Assembly (NCBI GenBank): GCA_030374765.1
Contig: JARGXX010000086.1
Location: 682,001 to 746,000 of the forward strand
DNA length: 64,000 bases
Reading direction: 5' to 3'
DNA from: Agarophyton chilense
Taxonomy: Eukaryota; Rhodophyta; Florideophyceae; Gracilariales; Gracilariaceae
The position numbers and the translations under genes were made by a program. Within the stretch, counting starts at the first letter, position 1. Each line of letters begins with the position of its first letter. The notes below the pieces were generated by a model. It did not search any database. It saw nothing but the letters and a program-made list of their open reading frames with translations, and had not been told where the DNA came from. Positions 19,401 to 29,368 of this stretch are shown here, piece by piece.

Positions 19401-22400
19401 CTACGGATCCGACGGTTGTAGACTCATTGCATTCGCGTCTAGAATTGTGCCTCTGCCGTAAACATCTCGTTCCACGAACAATTCGTTTGGTACCACTGAT
19501 GCCAAAGGAACTGTCCCGTCGGACATTGCACGAACTGCGATCATCCACGAAGCAGCAAGGGCTACAACCAACAAAAGCAAACCACCGAGAACTAAACCAA
19601 CGATAATGCTTGCTTGAATGCCCAGAATTCTTCCGTTGTTAACATTGATGAGAATGTTTTGTTCGGTTCTTGCCACAATTGTTGTGCTCACGAGTCCTAC
19701 CTCCTTACGACAAGCTTCAACCCATCCTTCAGTTACGTTGTAGTCCACAGTCTTGCTGTTCTCGTACACGTAAGAGAAAAACTCTGATCCCTTGTCAAAC
19801 ACAGATTCGTTGAATGGCTTCAGCTTGGAAACCGCGTACAACCCAGGCATGTCATCCGTTGAGTTTCCAAGATAATCAATTTTTCTCAGCACCGGAAGTC
19901 TCCAGCAAAAGCAGAAGTCTTGAACAGGGATTGACGCCGGAACAAATGCTCCAGTTTTGTTTCGTCTGTACACCTGAGCCCAGTACAAATTATCAGCGAG
20001 GTTAGCTCGAATAGGTGGGTCCTGAAAACCGCGAAGAACAAAATTCTCTGTCGTGTGAAAGACAAATACGAATCGCTCGTCTCCTTGGGCTGAGAACACG
20101 TTGCGGAGACATGCCTCAGTCGCGTAGAACATCTCGTTTCCTGAGGGTCCCATAACAATCTTGCGCTGTTCTCCGTTGAGAACTTGGGCAGGAAGATGTG
20201 CAGCATTAGAGGCGACAACAATTGTCACTTGTCCGTATTCTCCTCCTGAACCAACGTCGATCTGTGATACAAAACCGTCCAGTTTACCAGAGGAGGCCGC
20301 TTCAGCATACTGAATCCCGGTTATGTTGTTGACGTCAGCCATCATATTGGCTGGTTCTCCGACACTGGCCAAAAGCCTTCGACGGCTGTTACCTCCTTGG
20401 TACAAATTCAGAGCCAAGCGATTCAGTTCTGAGAGAAATGATGCAAACTCAACACCCATTAAATTGATGGTTCTTAACGGTGTGTTCCTGATACAACATT
20501 CAACAGTCTGAATAATGTTGTACACCGTCATTTCATCCAGTGTGGACTGCTTTGCTAGGTCAATCGCGAACGCTAAACAGTCGCGGCCATGATAAGAATT
20601 CGGGAAACAACTGCAGTAAATTTGTCGAGAACCACTGGATAATTCGAAAGCATACTCCATTCTTGCTGCCAGCAACTCCTCCGGGGATATCGCTTGGCGC
20701 TCAGCCAGAACTCGAGTCGACGACAGATTCCCTGCGAAGAATTCCGAATCAAGCAGCTTCAAGGCCAAGTCGTGAGCGAGCTGTGTCCATGTGTTGTCAT
20801 CACCGTAGTTGAACAAGACGTTGAGGTACGACTGATAGTCTCGGACTTCACTAGATTCGGACACTGTGATATTTGATGAAAGAATAGCTTCATTAAGAAG
20901 TGCCTTTCCTTGCATATCGAACAACAAGACTCTCATTTTGTAACTTCCAGGTCGCCCCACCTGGAAATAAACAACGTTGTATCCAGTGCACCCTCCGAGA
21001 CAGAACTCGTTTCCATTCTCGTCGGTCATAATAAAATAGTACGAAAACGTCGACTTTGTCGAAGGAATGCCAGCTGTTGCAGTGAAAACGGTCCTCGTCG
21101 TTCCATTTGTCACCGTCGGTATTGGAAAGCGAACAGAAGGCGCATCTGCAGTTCGGATTGATAAAACTACAGAAGTTGCTTCTACTTCTCTGGTAGCCGC
21201 GCTGAACACAATTTTAAATCTGTACGTTGTTGATGGTTTCAGTTTTCCAGCTTCTATACCAAGAGGCTTAGTGTTTCCCGACACCGAAAAGATGTTGGAT
21301 TCTTCTGAGTAAAACAACGGATTGTTAATCACACTTGAAGAAAAGAAATCCGGAACAGACGGTTCCAAGAGCTCATACGTCCACGTTATATTGGATTCTG
21401 CTCTAACATTGATAATTGTCTTCTCGTAATGAGGCACATGATTCCAATCCAGAACACTATTGTCGACGTTAGTCAGCTGAAGAGAGTAGTCTCCAAGATG
21501 TGCTTGTGATCCATCGTTCTGTATTATAACAGTCAAAGTTTGTGTGCTCGACACTCGATCCATTCCTTTTCTCACTATAAGCCGGTACTGGATGTAGCTT
21601 ACATCCCCAAGCGCTTCCACTACGTGGATGGGCACCGTGAAGGACGAAACTAATGGGTCTGGCACGAGGACATCAGCACAAGGACTGGATTCTTCGCTGG
21701 TGAAATTGTTTTTAGCCGATTGACGACAAAGCCATTCGTACGACAGACCCGAGTTGCGATCACCAGACAGTACATCCGGATCATATGACTTGGTGGCGTA
21801 CATGTTGAGTGTTGTGTGATTGTTCACTGTTAGGGATTCTTCTCCTTCTCGAATGACTGCAACGAGTGGGGAATGGTCAATAAGAACGTAGGACTGAGCT
21901 TGTCCCAAGACCAAATCCCGATCTCGCATCCACACCTTGAACGTAACAGTATGGTTCCCAGTTATTAAACTCTCTCGAGGAATAACATATTCCCAGCCTA
22001 ATCTGGCAGGAGTGTCTGTGAGCTCCCCAATAGCTGGAGAACCAGTCGTGTTTAGAGCAGAGAACCGCTGAACCTGTCCAAAAGCTTCCCATTCGAAGAG
22101 CAAGCTAGAATTTCCAACATAGCATTTCTCTGGAGGCGTTACGACAGCCGAAAGTCGAAGAGGCGTGTCGGGGCTGGCAATGTAGCGATCGGGAGGCTTC
22201 AAGATGAAAGCTCCAATTGAAACAATGTGTTCGCGGAGCAAGAAGATTTCGTGCTCAAGCACTATCCCGATCATATCAACAGTTAACTTCAAAGCGTATA
22301 ACCCCGCTTCAAACCATTCCGGCTGAAACTCTAGCGTTTGTGCCGAAGGATCCGTCGATGAAAAGTTGCTGGTCTTCAGAAGATCATTCTGAGAATCTCC

Positions 22401-24161
22401 ACTGAAATGAAAAGTCCACAGATATGACCGAATTTGGCTTGTGAAAGGAACAACCACTGCTGTGAACCGCACGGGTGTGCAATCCCCAACACGATATGTT
22501 GAAAAGTCAATCTCAGAAGTTCCAGACTGCGTTATACGAACAACGGCGTTTTTGACAATGTAGCGGAAATATACCTTGTTCGACTGGGCAAAGCCCATTT
22601 GAACATGAATAAGATGTTCAAAGCCAGAGCCAAGCTCCACGCGCGGCGGCGAGGTTAGAACTATAAGGTTTTCGGAGTATGATTGGAAATACTTCTTGGC
22701 AATCTTCACGTCAGAGAAATAAAGGGCGTCGACGTCAGGATCGAAAAACGGAAAGTAGCCCCGGATTTGAACAGTTTCTCCACCCTCTTCGATTCCGTAT
22801 TCTGGATCAATCGAGTTGATACGCAACTCATTTGTGTCGTACGTGAACAGTGATGAAAACCCAGGAACATAAACGGCGGCTAATATTTCACTTCGAAGGA
22901 CACCTCCCGAAACGCTGTCAACTTGACAGTACAACGTCCAGTTCAAGGAAGACCCATGACCAGGTTGTGAAATGAAAGACAGCCTTTGCGCGAATTCAGG
23001 AAAGCCGATTTGTTGGTAGCTACCTGCAATCAAGGAAAACGGATCACTGACATTTCGAACTTCTATGTAGTAGGCGGAAATGTTGTACAGATCGGCGTTG
23101 AAGAAGCTCAATCTTAAACTTTGACCTCCTTCAGGGCGAAGGAAACCGTGATCGGGAGCAATACCATATACTGCCACCGGTGGCTTTCCGGTTATCTCCA
23201 CGTTTAAATCCAATTCCAGGAGGTCTTCAGCAAGAGCTGCGTATTGCGACGTGATTCCAGACCAGGAGAACCTAATAACAAAAGCGCCAGCCCGGTAGGG
23301 CTGAAACATGAAACCGAAGCAAAGACTCCCGGAGAGATCGATATAGAATCCATATCCGCACCCCTGAGAAAGTTGCAGGACATTGTCTTGATTGAGACTT
23401 GCAAGCTTGTCGACAGAGCAAACGGCTCCATCGTGGGCAACTTGCGCTTTGACGTTCTCTGGAGTAGTTTCCAAAGTGCTCCCGTACCGAAGTGAATCTG
23501 AAGGGAGCGTTTCAGAAGTAGATGACCCATCAGGATACTGAATCAAAGCCCGTATTTTGTGATCCGTCGAAACTGTACCATCTACGAGTTTCTCGTACGG
23601 CACAGAATAGCGGTTCCCATATCCTGACACGACTTGGAACGAGCCCCCCGACTTGTCGGCGACGTATAGAGTCAGACCAACAATGAGATATGGTACGGTG
23701 ACGGTGCTGATAATATCTCCAGTAGTGCTATGGATTGCAACAAGTTTGTACTCTGTTTTGCCAACAAAGTTGTCGAAGGAAAACGAGCAAGTAATGTTCA
23801 TGGCGGTAGCTCCTGAAAACGAGCTTATTAGGTTGTCATTGTTCGTCAGATTCAGAACGAGTTGGTTTGAGCTTGATTGCTCAAGAACAACTTCTTCCGG
23901 AAGAATTCCCTCTGGTATTTCTAGAACAAAAATCTTGAGGTGGTCGATTTCGCCGTTCTCCTGTAGCAGCACAACGGTTTCTTCATGGTATGTCCTGTTC
24001 AAGAATCCAGTGCGCAGAGTGAGAGGGCGAAAAAAGTCAAGGGCGGGTAGACTGACAACATCGCCGCTGGCACGCGCGAATGGAATGAAGAGGGCAGCCA
24101 GCAACAGAACTTGTCTGAATATCGATGGAAGAAGAGAAGTGGGACAACGGGTTTGAACCAT
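19401..24161 (-). CDS. Large single-pass surface protein with IPT/TIG and REJ/PKD-like domains
   Basis: 1586 aa in one uninterrupted frame. The N-terminus is a signal peptide (LLPSIFRQVLLLAALFIPFARA). Many NxS/T sites mark a luminal/extracellular chain. IPT/TIG-like units are seen (for example INSIDPEYGIEEGGETVQIR near residue 455). A REJ-like/PKD-type stretch spans roughly 540-880, with FTAVVVPF..IRSYLWTFHF and KSYDPD..LSYEWLCRQS. A Cys-containing membrane-proximal part follows. One transmembrane helix (IQASIIVGLVLGGLLLLVVALAA) lies near 1,525-1,548, with a cytosolic tail of about 40 residues. REJ domains occur in polycystin-1 and sea-urchin receptor for egg jelly; here there is no polycystin channel. 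A cell-surface receptor or cell-wall sensor role is inferred. Its size without introns is notable. Confidence 0.85.
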   Translation of the reverse strand: MVQTRCPTSLLPSIFRQVLLLAALFIPFARASGDVVSLPALDFFRPLTLRTGFLNRTYHEETVVLLQENGEIDHLKIFVLEIPEGILPEEVVLEQSSSNQLVLNLTNNDNLISSFSGATAMNITCSFSFDNFVGKTEYKLVAIHSTTGDIISTVTVPYLIVGLTLYVADKSGGSFQVVSGYGNRYSVPYEKLVDGTVSTDHKIRALIQYPDGSSTSETLPSDSLRYGSTLETTPENVKAQVAHDGAVCSVDKLASLNQDNVLQLSQGCGYGFYIDLSGSLCFGFMFQPYRAGAFVIRFSWSGITSQYAALAEDLLELDLNVEITGKPPVAVYGIAPDHGFLRPEGGQSLRLSFFNADLYNISAYYIEVRNVSDPFSLIAGSYQQIGFPEFAQRLSFISQPGHGSSLNWTLYCQVDSVSGGVLRSEILAAVYVPGFSSLFTYDTNELRINSIDPEYGIEEGGETVQIRGYFPFFDPDVDALYFSDVKIAKKYFQSYSENLIVLTSPPRVELGSGFEHLIHVQMGFAQSNKVYFRYIVKNAVVRITQSGTSEIDFSTYRVGDCTPVRFTAVVVPFTSQIRSYLWTFHFSGDSQNDLLKTSNFSSTDPSAQTLEFQPEWFEAGLYALKLTVDMIGIVLEHEIFLLREHIVSIGAFILKPPDRYIASPDTPLRLSAVVTPPEKCYVGNSSLLFEWEAFGQVQRFSALNTTGSPAIGELTDTPARLGWEYVIPRESLITGNHTVTFKVWMRDRDLVLGQAQSYVLIDHSPLVAVIREGEESLTVNNHTTLNMYATKSYDPDVLSGDRNSGLSYEWLCRQSAKNNFTSEESSPCADVLVPDPLVSSFTVPIHVVEALGDVSYIQYRLIVRKGMDRVSSTQTLTVIIQNDGSQAHLGDYSLQLTNVDNSVLDWNHVPHYEKTIINVRAESNITWTYELLEPSVPDFFSSSVINNPLFYSEESNIFSVSGNTKPLGIEAGKLKPSTTYRFKIVFSAATREVEATSVVLSIRTADAPSVRFPIPTVTNGTTRTVFTATAGIPSTKSTFSYYFIMTDENGNEFCLGGCTGYNVVYFQVGRPGSYKMRVLLFDMQGKALLNEAILSSNITVSESSEVRDYQSYLNVLFNYGDDNTWTQLAHDLALKLLDSEFFAGNLSSTRVLAERQAISPEELLAARMEYAFELSSGSRQIYCSCFPNSYHGRDCLAFAIDLAKQSTLDEMTVYNIIQTVECCIRNTPLRTINLMGVEFASFLSELNRLALNLYQGGNSRRRLLASVGEPANMMADVNNITGIQYAEAASSGKLDGFVSQIDVGSGGEYGQVTIVVASNAAHLPAQVLNGEQRKIVMGPSGNEMFYATEACLRNVFSAQGDERFVFVFHTTENFVLRGFQDPPIRANLADNLYWAQVYRRNKTGAFVPASIPVQDFCFCWRLPVLRKIDYLGNSTDDMPGLYAVSKLKPFNESVFDKGSEFFSYVYENSKTVDYNVTEGWVEACRKEVGLVSTTIVARTEQNILINVNNGRILGIQASIIVGLVLGGLLLLVVALAASWMIAVRAMSDGTVPLASVVPNELFVERDVYGRGTILDANAMSLQPSDP

Positions 24162-25344
24162 GACGACACCCAGTTTTCTGCTTCACTTATTCGTCCCACC
24201 GTCTTCGGGGAAGGGGGTATGGGAGAACGAAGAGGACGCAGCTCCGATGGTCGTCGATGGGGGGTTTCTGTCGAAGTTGTGAGTTTTGAGCGAAGGATTC
24301 GAGATTGCTAGTGAATTGTGTTTTGGTTTCGCTGTTTGACGAAAGACAAATTATCATGCTGACAGCACGGAAAAGAACATTTCGAAACAAAAGAGAGCAA
24401 CGTTGGGGGTATGGGAAGCACAAACGGTTCTAAGAAGCGGCGTACTGAAGAACTCTTGCAAAACAAGTGACGATGTGCAGGCAGCTGCGCTCACGGGGCA
24501 GCTCGATGGAAATTTAAACAAACGCATCGCGAGAGTTGCTTGTCGAGAGTGACAGGGTAAATGTAGTTCTAATGTAGGCGGACTGCCATAAACATACACC
24601 TGTTTCAAAAAGTATGATGAGTGGGTGCAAGTACATGTAGAATTAGAGATAAAAGCTGGCGCAAGAGGGGGAAGAAAGGACGGACATTGTGAAGTTATTT
24701 GGGCGAGGGAATTCACGTGAAAAGCGGAGGAGCGGTAGTTTTGACATATTTCTGGAGCACATGGTTGTTGTAGCGTCTTGCGTGACAGATGTTGCATCTC
24801 AAGAGCCCTTTGGGTGTGGTTGCATTTGACACGGGGATTGCAAAATGCCCCCCAAGCCACGCAAAAGGACAAGAGATGTTCAGTGTGCATTGCAGGGAAC
24901 AGCCTGCATTGCAGAGATGGTGATGGTGTGCGTCACGTAGAGAAGAGCGGTTGGAGCATGCACAAAGGTGGGTTTAGCCAGTAGAGCTAGCTAGAGCTAG
25001 CTAGCAAACGGACTCGGGGACTACATTGCGCCTGACAGGCGCAATGGACTGTGACTGCCGCCGGCTGGCCACAAGCCGTGTAGAGACATAGCGAGGAGGT
25101 GGCACTTGTAGGCGCTACGGCAAGCAGGCGACTGGGGTTCGCAGCCTAATGAAGCAGAGAAATGTGTAGGGCAGCAAGTCCAGCAGAAGAGCTCACGTTG
25201 TCGGTAAACATGCAACTACACTGCAGGATGCTGAAAGTGGTGAAGGAAGTACTAATTGATTTTAGTATGTAGAGTGCACAAGCGTTGACGCACATGCATG
25301 GTTGATAGCGAGTTGCGCAAATGCGAATAGATACATGGGGGTAG
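24162..25344. other. Intergenic region
   Basis: About 1.2 kb upstream of the REJ-type gene and downstream of CSP41. It contains a short AGCTAGCT-type direct/palindromic run near 24,985-25,003. No gene recognised. Confidence 0.4.
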
Positions 25345-26487
25345 CTAGACGACAGAAGCGCGCTTGACGGAATTGAGGATGATTTGATCGGTCTCAAAGT
25401 CATTTTTGAGGTCACCGCGTTGCTTGGCTGGCAAATAGTCATTTTGATACGAGTCTTGAATGCCAGCGGCGAGGTCATACTCGATGGTCCAGTCGAGCTC
25501 TCGCAGGGCCTTGGACGGGGAGCAGAAAAAGTGCTGCGGGCGGAACGGGAACGCTTTTTTCTTGCCAAAGTCGAATTGTTTGGGGTTGTAGTGCACCAGC
25601 TCTGGATGTGGCTTTCCCATTGCGCTTGCAAAGAGCCTAGCGGCGCCGTCAAAGGTGACGGCGCTGCGGTCCTGAATGTTGTAGACCTGGTGGTAGGCGG
25701 TGGGATTGAGGGCGCAGGCGGCCATGGCGGCGGCCAGGTCACGCACGTGGCCGAGGCCGGTGAGATGGGCGCCGTGGCCCGGAATGCAGATGGGCATTCC
25801 CCTGTCAATGCGGTCGAAGAACCACTGCTCTAGGCGGTTGTAGTTGAGGGCGCCGTAGATGTAGGTAGGTCTGATGGCGGTGAAGTTGACGGGCGAGGAG
25901 CGCAGGTACTGCTCGGTGTCCAGCTTGCCCTTGTGTCTGGAGTTGGGATCAGTGGGGTCGCCCTCGATGTGCGGCATGAGGTCAGACTTGAGGTACACGC
26001 CGGCGGAGGACATGTACACAAAATGAGCGCGCATGCGGGCGGCAATATCGATAAGCGGGGCCGAGTCGGAGAGGCTTCGGCCATTATTATCAAAGACAAC
26101 GTCAAAGTGGTGGCCGTCAAGGGCGGCGGCCAGGGCGACGGGGTCGGTGCGATCAGCCAGCAGCGGCGTGGTGCGCGAATTACGTTGAGCAAAGTGGGCG
26201 TCCGTCTCGGCGGGGACGCGGAGTGCCGGGTCGCCCACGCGACGCGAGCCGCGATTGAGCAGCACGACGTGGGCGCCGCGCGCCGCCAGCTCGTGCACGA
26301 GGTAGAGGCCGGAGAAGCGGGTACCGCCGACGACGAGCACGCGCTTGTCGCGCAGGGTTTGGGCGCCTTGTGCGGCGGCGCGCACGACGGGGACGGGACG
26401 GGGCGACGACGGGGGCCGTGACGGCGGAGGGCGCCGCGGGGCGAAGCGCGGGGCGAAGGAGGACGCGAAGGCTACGGAGGGCGGCAT
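25345..26487 (-). CDS. CSP41B: CSP41b-like chloroplast RNA-binding protein (atypical SDR/epimerase family)
   Basis: 380 aa from ATG 26,485-26,487. The start codon choice gives a typical plastid transit peptide: MPPSVAFASSFAPRFAPRRP, rich in Arg, Pro, Ser and Ala and without acids. The mature part begins with a Rossmann dinucleotide motif (RVLVVGGTRFSGLYL). It carries the CSP41-specific blocks YMSSAGVYLKSD, SRHKGKLDTEQYL, IRPTYIYGALNYNRLEQWFF, LGHVRDL and HYNPKQFDFGKKKAFPFR. CSP41 proteins bind stem-loops in chloroplast RNA and act in plastid transcript stability and ribosome metabolism. The gene shares a 384-bp bidirectional region with the B12D-like gene. Confidence 0.95.
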   Translation of the reverse strand: MPPSVAFASSFAPRFAPRRPPPSRPPSSPRPVPVVRAAAQGAQTLRDKRVLVVGGTRFSGLYLVHELAARGAHVVLLNRGSRRVGDPALRVPAETDAHFAQRNSRTTPLLADRTDPVALAAALDGHHFDVVFDNNGRSLSDSAPLIDIAARMRAHFVYMSSAGVYLKSDLMPHIEGDPTDPNSRHKGKLDTEQYLRSSPVNFTAIRPTYIYGALNYNRLEQWFFDRIDRGMPICIPGHGAHLTGLGHVRDLAAAMAACALNPTAYHQVYNIQDRSAVTFDGAARLFASAMGKPHPELVHYNPKQFDFGKKKAFPFRPQHFFCSPSKALRELDWTIEYDLAAGIQDSYQNDYLPAKQRGDLKNDFETDQIILNSVKRASVV

Positions 26488-26871
26488 GGGGACGGGGGGG
26501 AGGACGCAGCGGCTCAGCGGCAGCGGTGGGCGGGCGCGCGACAAAGCGCGCCACGATGGGGCGCGCCTGTGGGGAGGTCAGCACAAGCCGGTGGGTGGGG
26601 AGCGCTCGCGCGAGCGAGCCTCTCTCACAGTGAGAGGCTGTGTTTTGCACAGAGAGAGCTTACAGCCGAAGATGCTTACAAAACGTGGACACGCGGGGCA
26701 CGTGGCCACGGCGCAAAGGCGCGGCAACAAGGGTGGCTGTGAGTGGACGGCGTGGGACGCGGGGGGGGGCGAGCGGAGAGTGTGTACGTATGTATAGGTT
26801 AGTAGATTTGGTGCGAGCGAAGGGGGGCGGTGTGTGGGGCGGACGCGATCGGGAGCGAGACATATTGCGCG
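26488..26871. promoter_or_regulatory. Bidirectional promoter region with two dyad symmetries
   Basis: GC-rich 384-bp region between divergent genes. It contains a perfect 12-bp palindrome GCTCGCGCGAGC at 26,604-26,615. Immediately after it, an 8-bp inverted repeat AGCCTCTC (26,617-26,624) / GAGAGGCT (26,632-26,639) has a 7-nt loop. Both could be binding sites for dimeric factors; function is inferred from position only. Confidence 0.5.
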
Positions 26872-27203
26872 ATGGCGTCGGGATGGGCGCATTTCCGAAA
26901 GGTGTGGCTCAAGCCGGAGGTGTACCCGCTGGTCGGGGCCATGGGCGCGGCGCTGGGCGTGATGGCGGTGGCGCTCGTGAACAAGGCGCGCAGCCCGAAC
27001 GTGGCGTGGAACAAGAGCAAGCGCGGCTCGGGCACCTTGTACGACGACATCGACGAGGTGGTGCCGCTGTGGAATGACTCCAAGAACAACTCCACCAGCA
27101 TTTTCCAAGCGTCATCGGGCATCCGCGACTCCAAGCGGCAGGGGCGCTCCGACCTGGGCTCGTTTGTGATCAAGGCCGCGGCCGACGAGGAGGAGGAGGA
27201 GGA

Positions 27204-27238
<35 letters not shown>

Positions 27239-27543
27239 GCGATGAGAGCGACGAGGCAACAGAGGAGCAGGCGTCGGTGGCGCAATCCGTGGAGCACGTG
27301 ATGGAACAAGTGACGAACCAAGTGAGCGACGAAAGCGCGGAGACGCAGGCGTCAGTGGTGCAGTCCGTGGCACATGTGCTGGACGAAAGCGCCGACGCCA
27401 TCAACGCGGCCGTGGACGCGGCGCTGCGCACGGCAGAGGACGTGTCCGAAAGCGTGAGCGAGAGCGTGGTGGAATCGGTGGCACCGCCGTTGCCGACGGC
27501 CGACGTGCAGCCTGCACCTGCAGATGCATCGCAGTCGGCGTGA
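26872..27543 (+). CDS. B12D/NDUFA4-like small membrane protein with long polyE/polyQ tail
   Basis: 223 aa from ATG 26,872. Residues 1-60 match the B12D (MLRQ/NDUFA4-like) family: WAHFRKVWLKPEVYPLVGAM, one membrane helix GAALGVMAVALVNKA, then SPNVAWNKSKRG. Family members are usually 80-100 aa mitochondrial inner-membrane proteins of the respiratory chain. Here an extra 150 residues follow: seven Glu and ten Gln codons in pure GAG/CAG runs, then an acidic, Val/Ser/Ala-rich region with repeated SVAQSVEHV/SVVQSVAHV and SESVSESVVESV units. The extension is unlike the family and may be a disordered or coiled tail. It is divergent with CSP41. Confidence 0.78.
27187..27237 (+). repeat. In-frame (GAG)7(CAG)10 triplet repeat
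   Basis: Seven GAG codons (27,187-27,207) followed by ten uninterrupted CAG codons (27,208-27,237) in the B12D-like gene. Pure codon runs point to recent replication slippage. Confidence 0.95.
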
Positions 27544-27927
27544 GAGCCAAGGACGCGTGTGCGCTGTACTGCTGTCGGCAACGCGTTTTGGCAGCTTTGC
27601 CTCTTCTACACACTAAAGCGCCTCTTTTTTTTTTTTCCTTTTTTTCCTTGCGCTGTTGCGTCAAGTCTGCGGTGGTGCACGTCAGCGAGAGAGCGAGCTG
27701 GGGAGCGAGAGAGAGAGCGAGAGAGAGAGCGAGGGAGCGGTGGGAGCGGTGGGAGCGAGGGGGAGGCGCGTCGATGGCGGTGGTGCGCACACGCCCGACT
27801 AACTCTTGAATTTGTGTAGTAAAAGCACTCCTCGAGATGTAGCCCCGTTGGAAAGCATTTCGTCTTGCTTCCTTTTCCGACCACACACGCGCCGCCGCCG
27901 CCGCGCTCACCCCATCCCCCCACCACC
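27544..27927. other. Intergenic region with GA-rich and T-rich tracts
   Basis: 384 bp between two genes on the same strand. Contains T-runs near 27,626-27,650 and a GA-rich tract of GAGAGAGC/GGGAGCGGT units near 27,690-27,765. Presumed terminator of one gene and promoter of the next. Confidence 0.45.
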
Positions 27928-29193
27928 ATGACAAGCCGCTTCGATGCGGCGCGCCGCCGCCACGCGCTCTTCGCCGCCGACGTGCAGCTGCTGCGCGGCA
28001 CCGTGCGCACTCCGCGCCCAATCGCGCCGCCGTCGTCTTCGTCGTTGCCGTCGTTGCCGCCGTTGCCGCCGTTGCCGCCGCCGACGCCCGTGTCGGGCGC
28101 CGGCGTGCAGGCCACGCGACTGGCGGCCACGCGCGACGGTGCCTTTGTGTGTTGTAGCGCCACGGCCGCTTTCCATCTCAGCGTGCGCGGCTGGCGCAAG
28201 CGCTCGCGCGCCGCTGCCGCCGCAACTGCGGCCGCCGCGCCGCAGCACTCGTCGCCGTCGTCGCTGGTGACGAGCGCGGTGGCGGACGATTACCTGGTAC
28301 CGCAGGGCGAGTGCGACGTGCAAGCCACTCGCGACGTACTTCACAGCGCGCATCGCGCCGAGATTCAGTCCGTGGCGTGCGACGCGCGTCGCGTGGCAAC
28401 CGTTGATGCGTACGGTCGCTGCGTACTTACGCGCGTAGACGCGGCGACTGGCGTCAAGCACATTCTTCGCCCGCCGTCCACGCGCGACGGCGAGTCGGGT
28501 TGGTGTGGAGTTGCGCTACACGCACGCCACGCCTCCATGTGCGCCATCACACGCCAGTCGCACCGCGACGCCACCCTCTTCGACGGCGAACTGGTCACAC
28601 GTCGCTTCCACACGGTGTGTGCGCCGCGCGCCGCCGTGTTCAGCGGCGCCCTTCTTGTCGTCGCCGACGGCAACGACCTCACTCTATTCGACGCGCGCGC
28701 GGCCGAGCGCGGCGGATGCGCGGCGCGCGTGCGCGTGGCGCGCGCGCCGCTGCTGTGCGTGAGCGCGGACGACGGCGGCCACGCCAATGACGACGCGGAC
28801 GCGCTGGGCACAGGCGGTGAGGATCGCGCACTGGCGGTGGTGGACGTGCGCGTCATGCGCGTGCGCGCGCGGTGGCGCGCGTGTGTGAGACATGCGTTGA
28901 CGGCTGTGGTGTTACGCGCGTCGCATGCCGTGGTGAGCGGCGCGGATAACGAGCTGGTGGGCGGTGTGCTTGACCACGGCGACGTGGACGATGACGGCTT
29001 GGGACGACGCGAGTCGCGCGCTATGCTGTCGGGCGCGCTGCCCGGCGCGCGCGGGAGAGCGTTTGCTGTGCGCGCTGACGCGCGCGTGGTGGGGCTGGCG
29101 GCCACGCCGGCGACGACGGCGCGCGGCGAGCTGCGCGTGGGCGCGCTGTCCGAGACGGGCGCGCTGTACGTGCTGCGCGCGTGCGCTTCGTGA
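27928..29193 (+). CDS. WD40-like beta-propeller protein
   Basis: 421 aa from ATG 27,928. After a Ser/Pro/Ala-rich segment the chain has degenerate propeller blades: AHRAEIQSVACDARRVATVDAYGRCVL, CAVDVRVM-type DVRVMRVRARW, VVSGADNELVGGVLD and GALYVLRA at the end. The short hydrophobic strands are spaced about 40 residues apart, as in WD40 repeats. The family within the WD superfamily is not recognised. The gene is extremely GC-rich with long Ala/Arg-coding runs, so part of the linker may be poorly constrained. It converges on the zinc-finger gene 175 bp away. Confidence 0.65.
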   Translation: MTSRFDAARRRHALFAADVQLLRGTVRTPRPIAPPSSSSLPSLPPLPPLPPPTPVSGAGVQATRLAATRDGAFVCCSATAAFHLSVRGWRKRSRAAAAATAAAAPQHSSPSSLVTSAVADDYLVPQGECDVQATRDVLHSAHRAEIQSVACDARRVATVDAYGRCVLTRVDAATGVKHILRPPSTRDGESGWCGVALHARHASMCAITRQSHRDATLFDGELVTRRFHTVCAPRAAVFSGALLVVADGNDLTLFDARAAERGGCAARVRVARAPLLCVSADDGGHANDDADALGTGGEDRALAVVDVRVMRVRARWRACVRHALTAVVLRASHAVVSGADNELVGGVLDHGDVDDDGLGRRESRAMLSGALPGARGRAFAVRADARVVGLAATPATTARGELRVGALSETGALYVLRACAS

Positions 29194-29280
29194 CACACGG
29201 CGTGGCAGAGAGGGGATGAGCGTAGTATATAACGTGGGTGTTTGACTCTCTCTCTATCTCTCTCTATCTCCTGTTTACAT

Positions 29281-29303
29281 GATGATGATGATGATGATGA
29301 TGA
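29281..29303 (+). repeat. (GAT)n microsatellite
   Basis: About 23 bp of uninterrupted GAT repeats between the convergent WD40-like and zinc-finger genes, preceded by a CTCTCTAT-rich stretch. Confidence 0.95.
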
Positions 29304-29368
29304 GAGTAAAGCGCAACGATTGCAATATGGTATAACAACAACAAACGAGGGCGAACGCAGCGCAGCAA

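Noticed and set aside
24354-24890. 178-codon minus-strand frame upstream of the REJ-type gene
   Set aside because: Composition is random-looking (many Cys, His, Pro), no start context and no relative.
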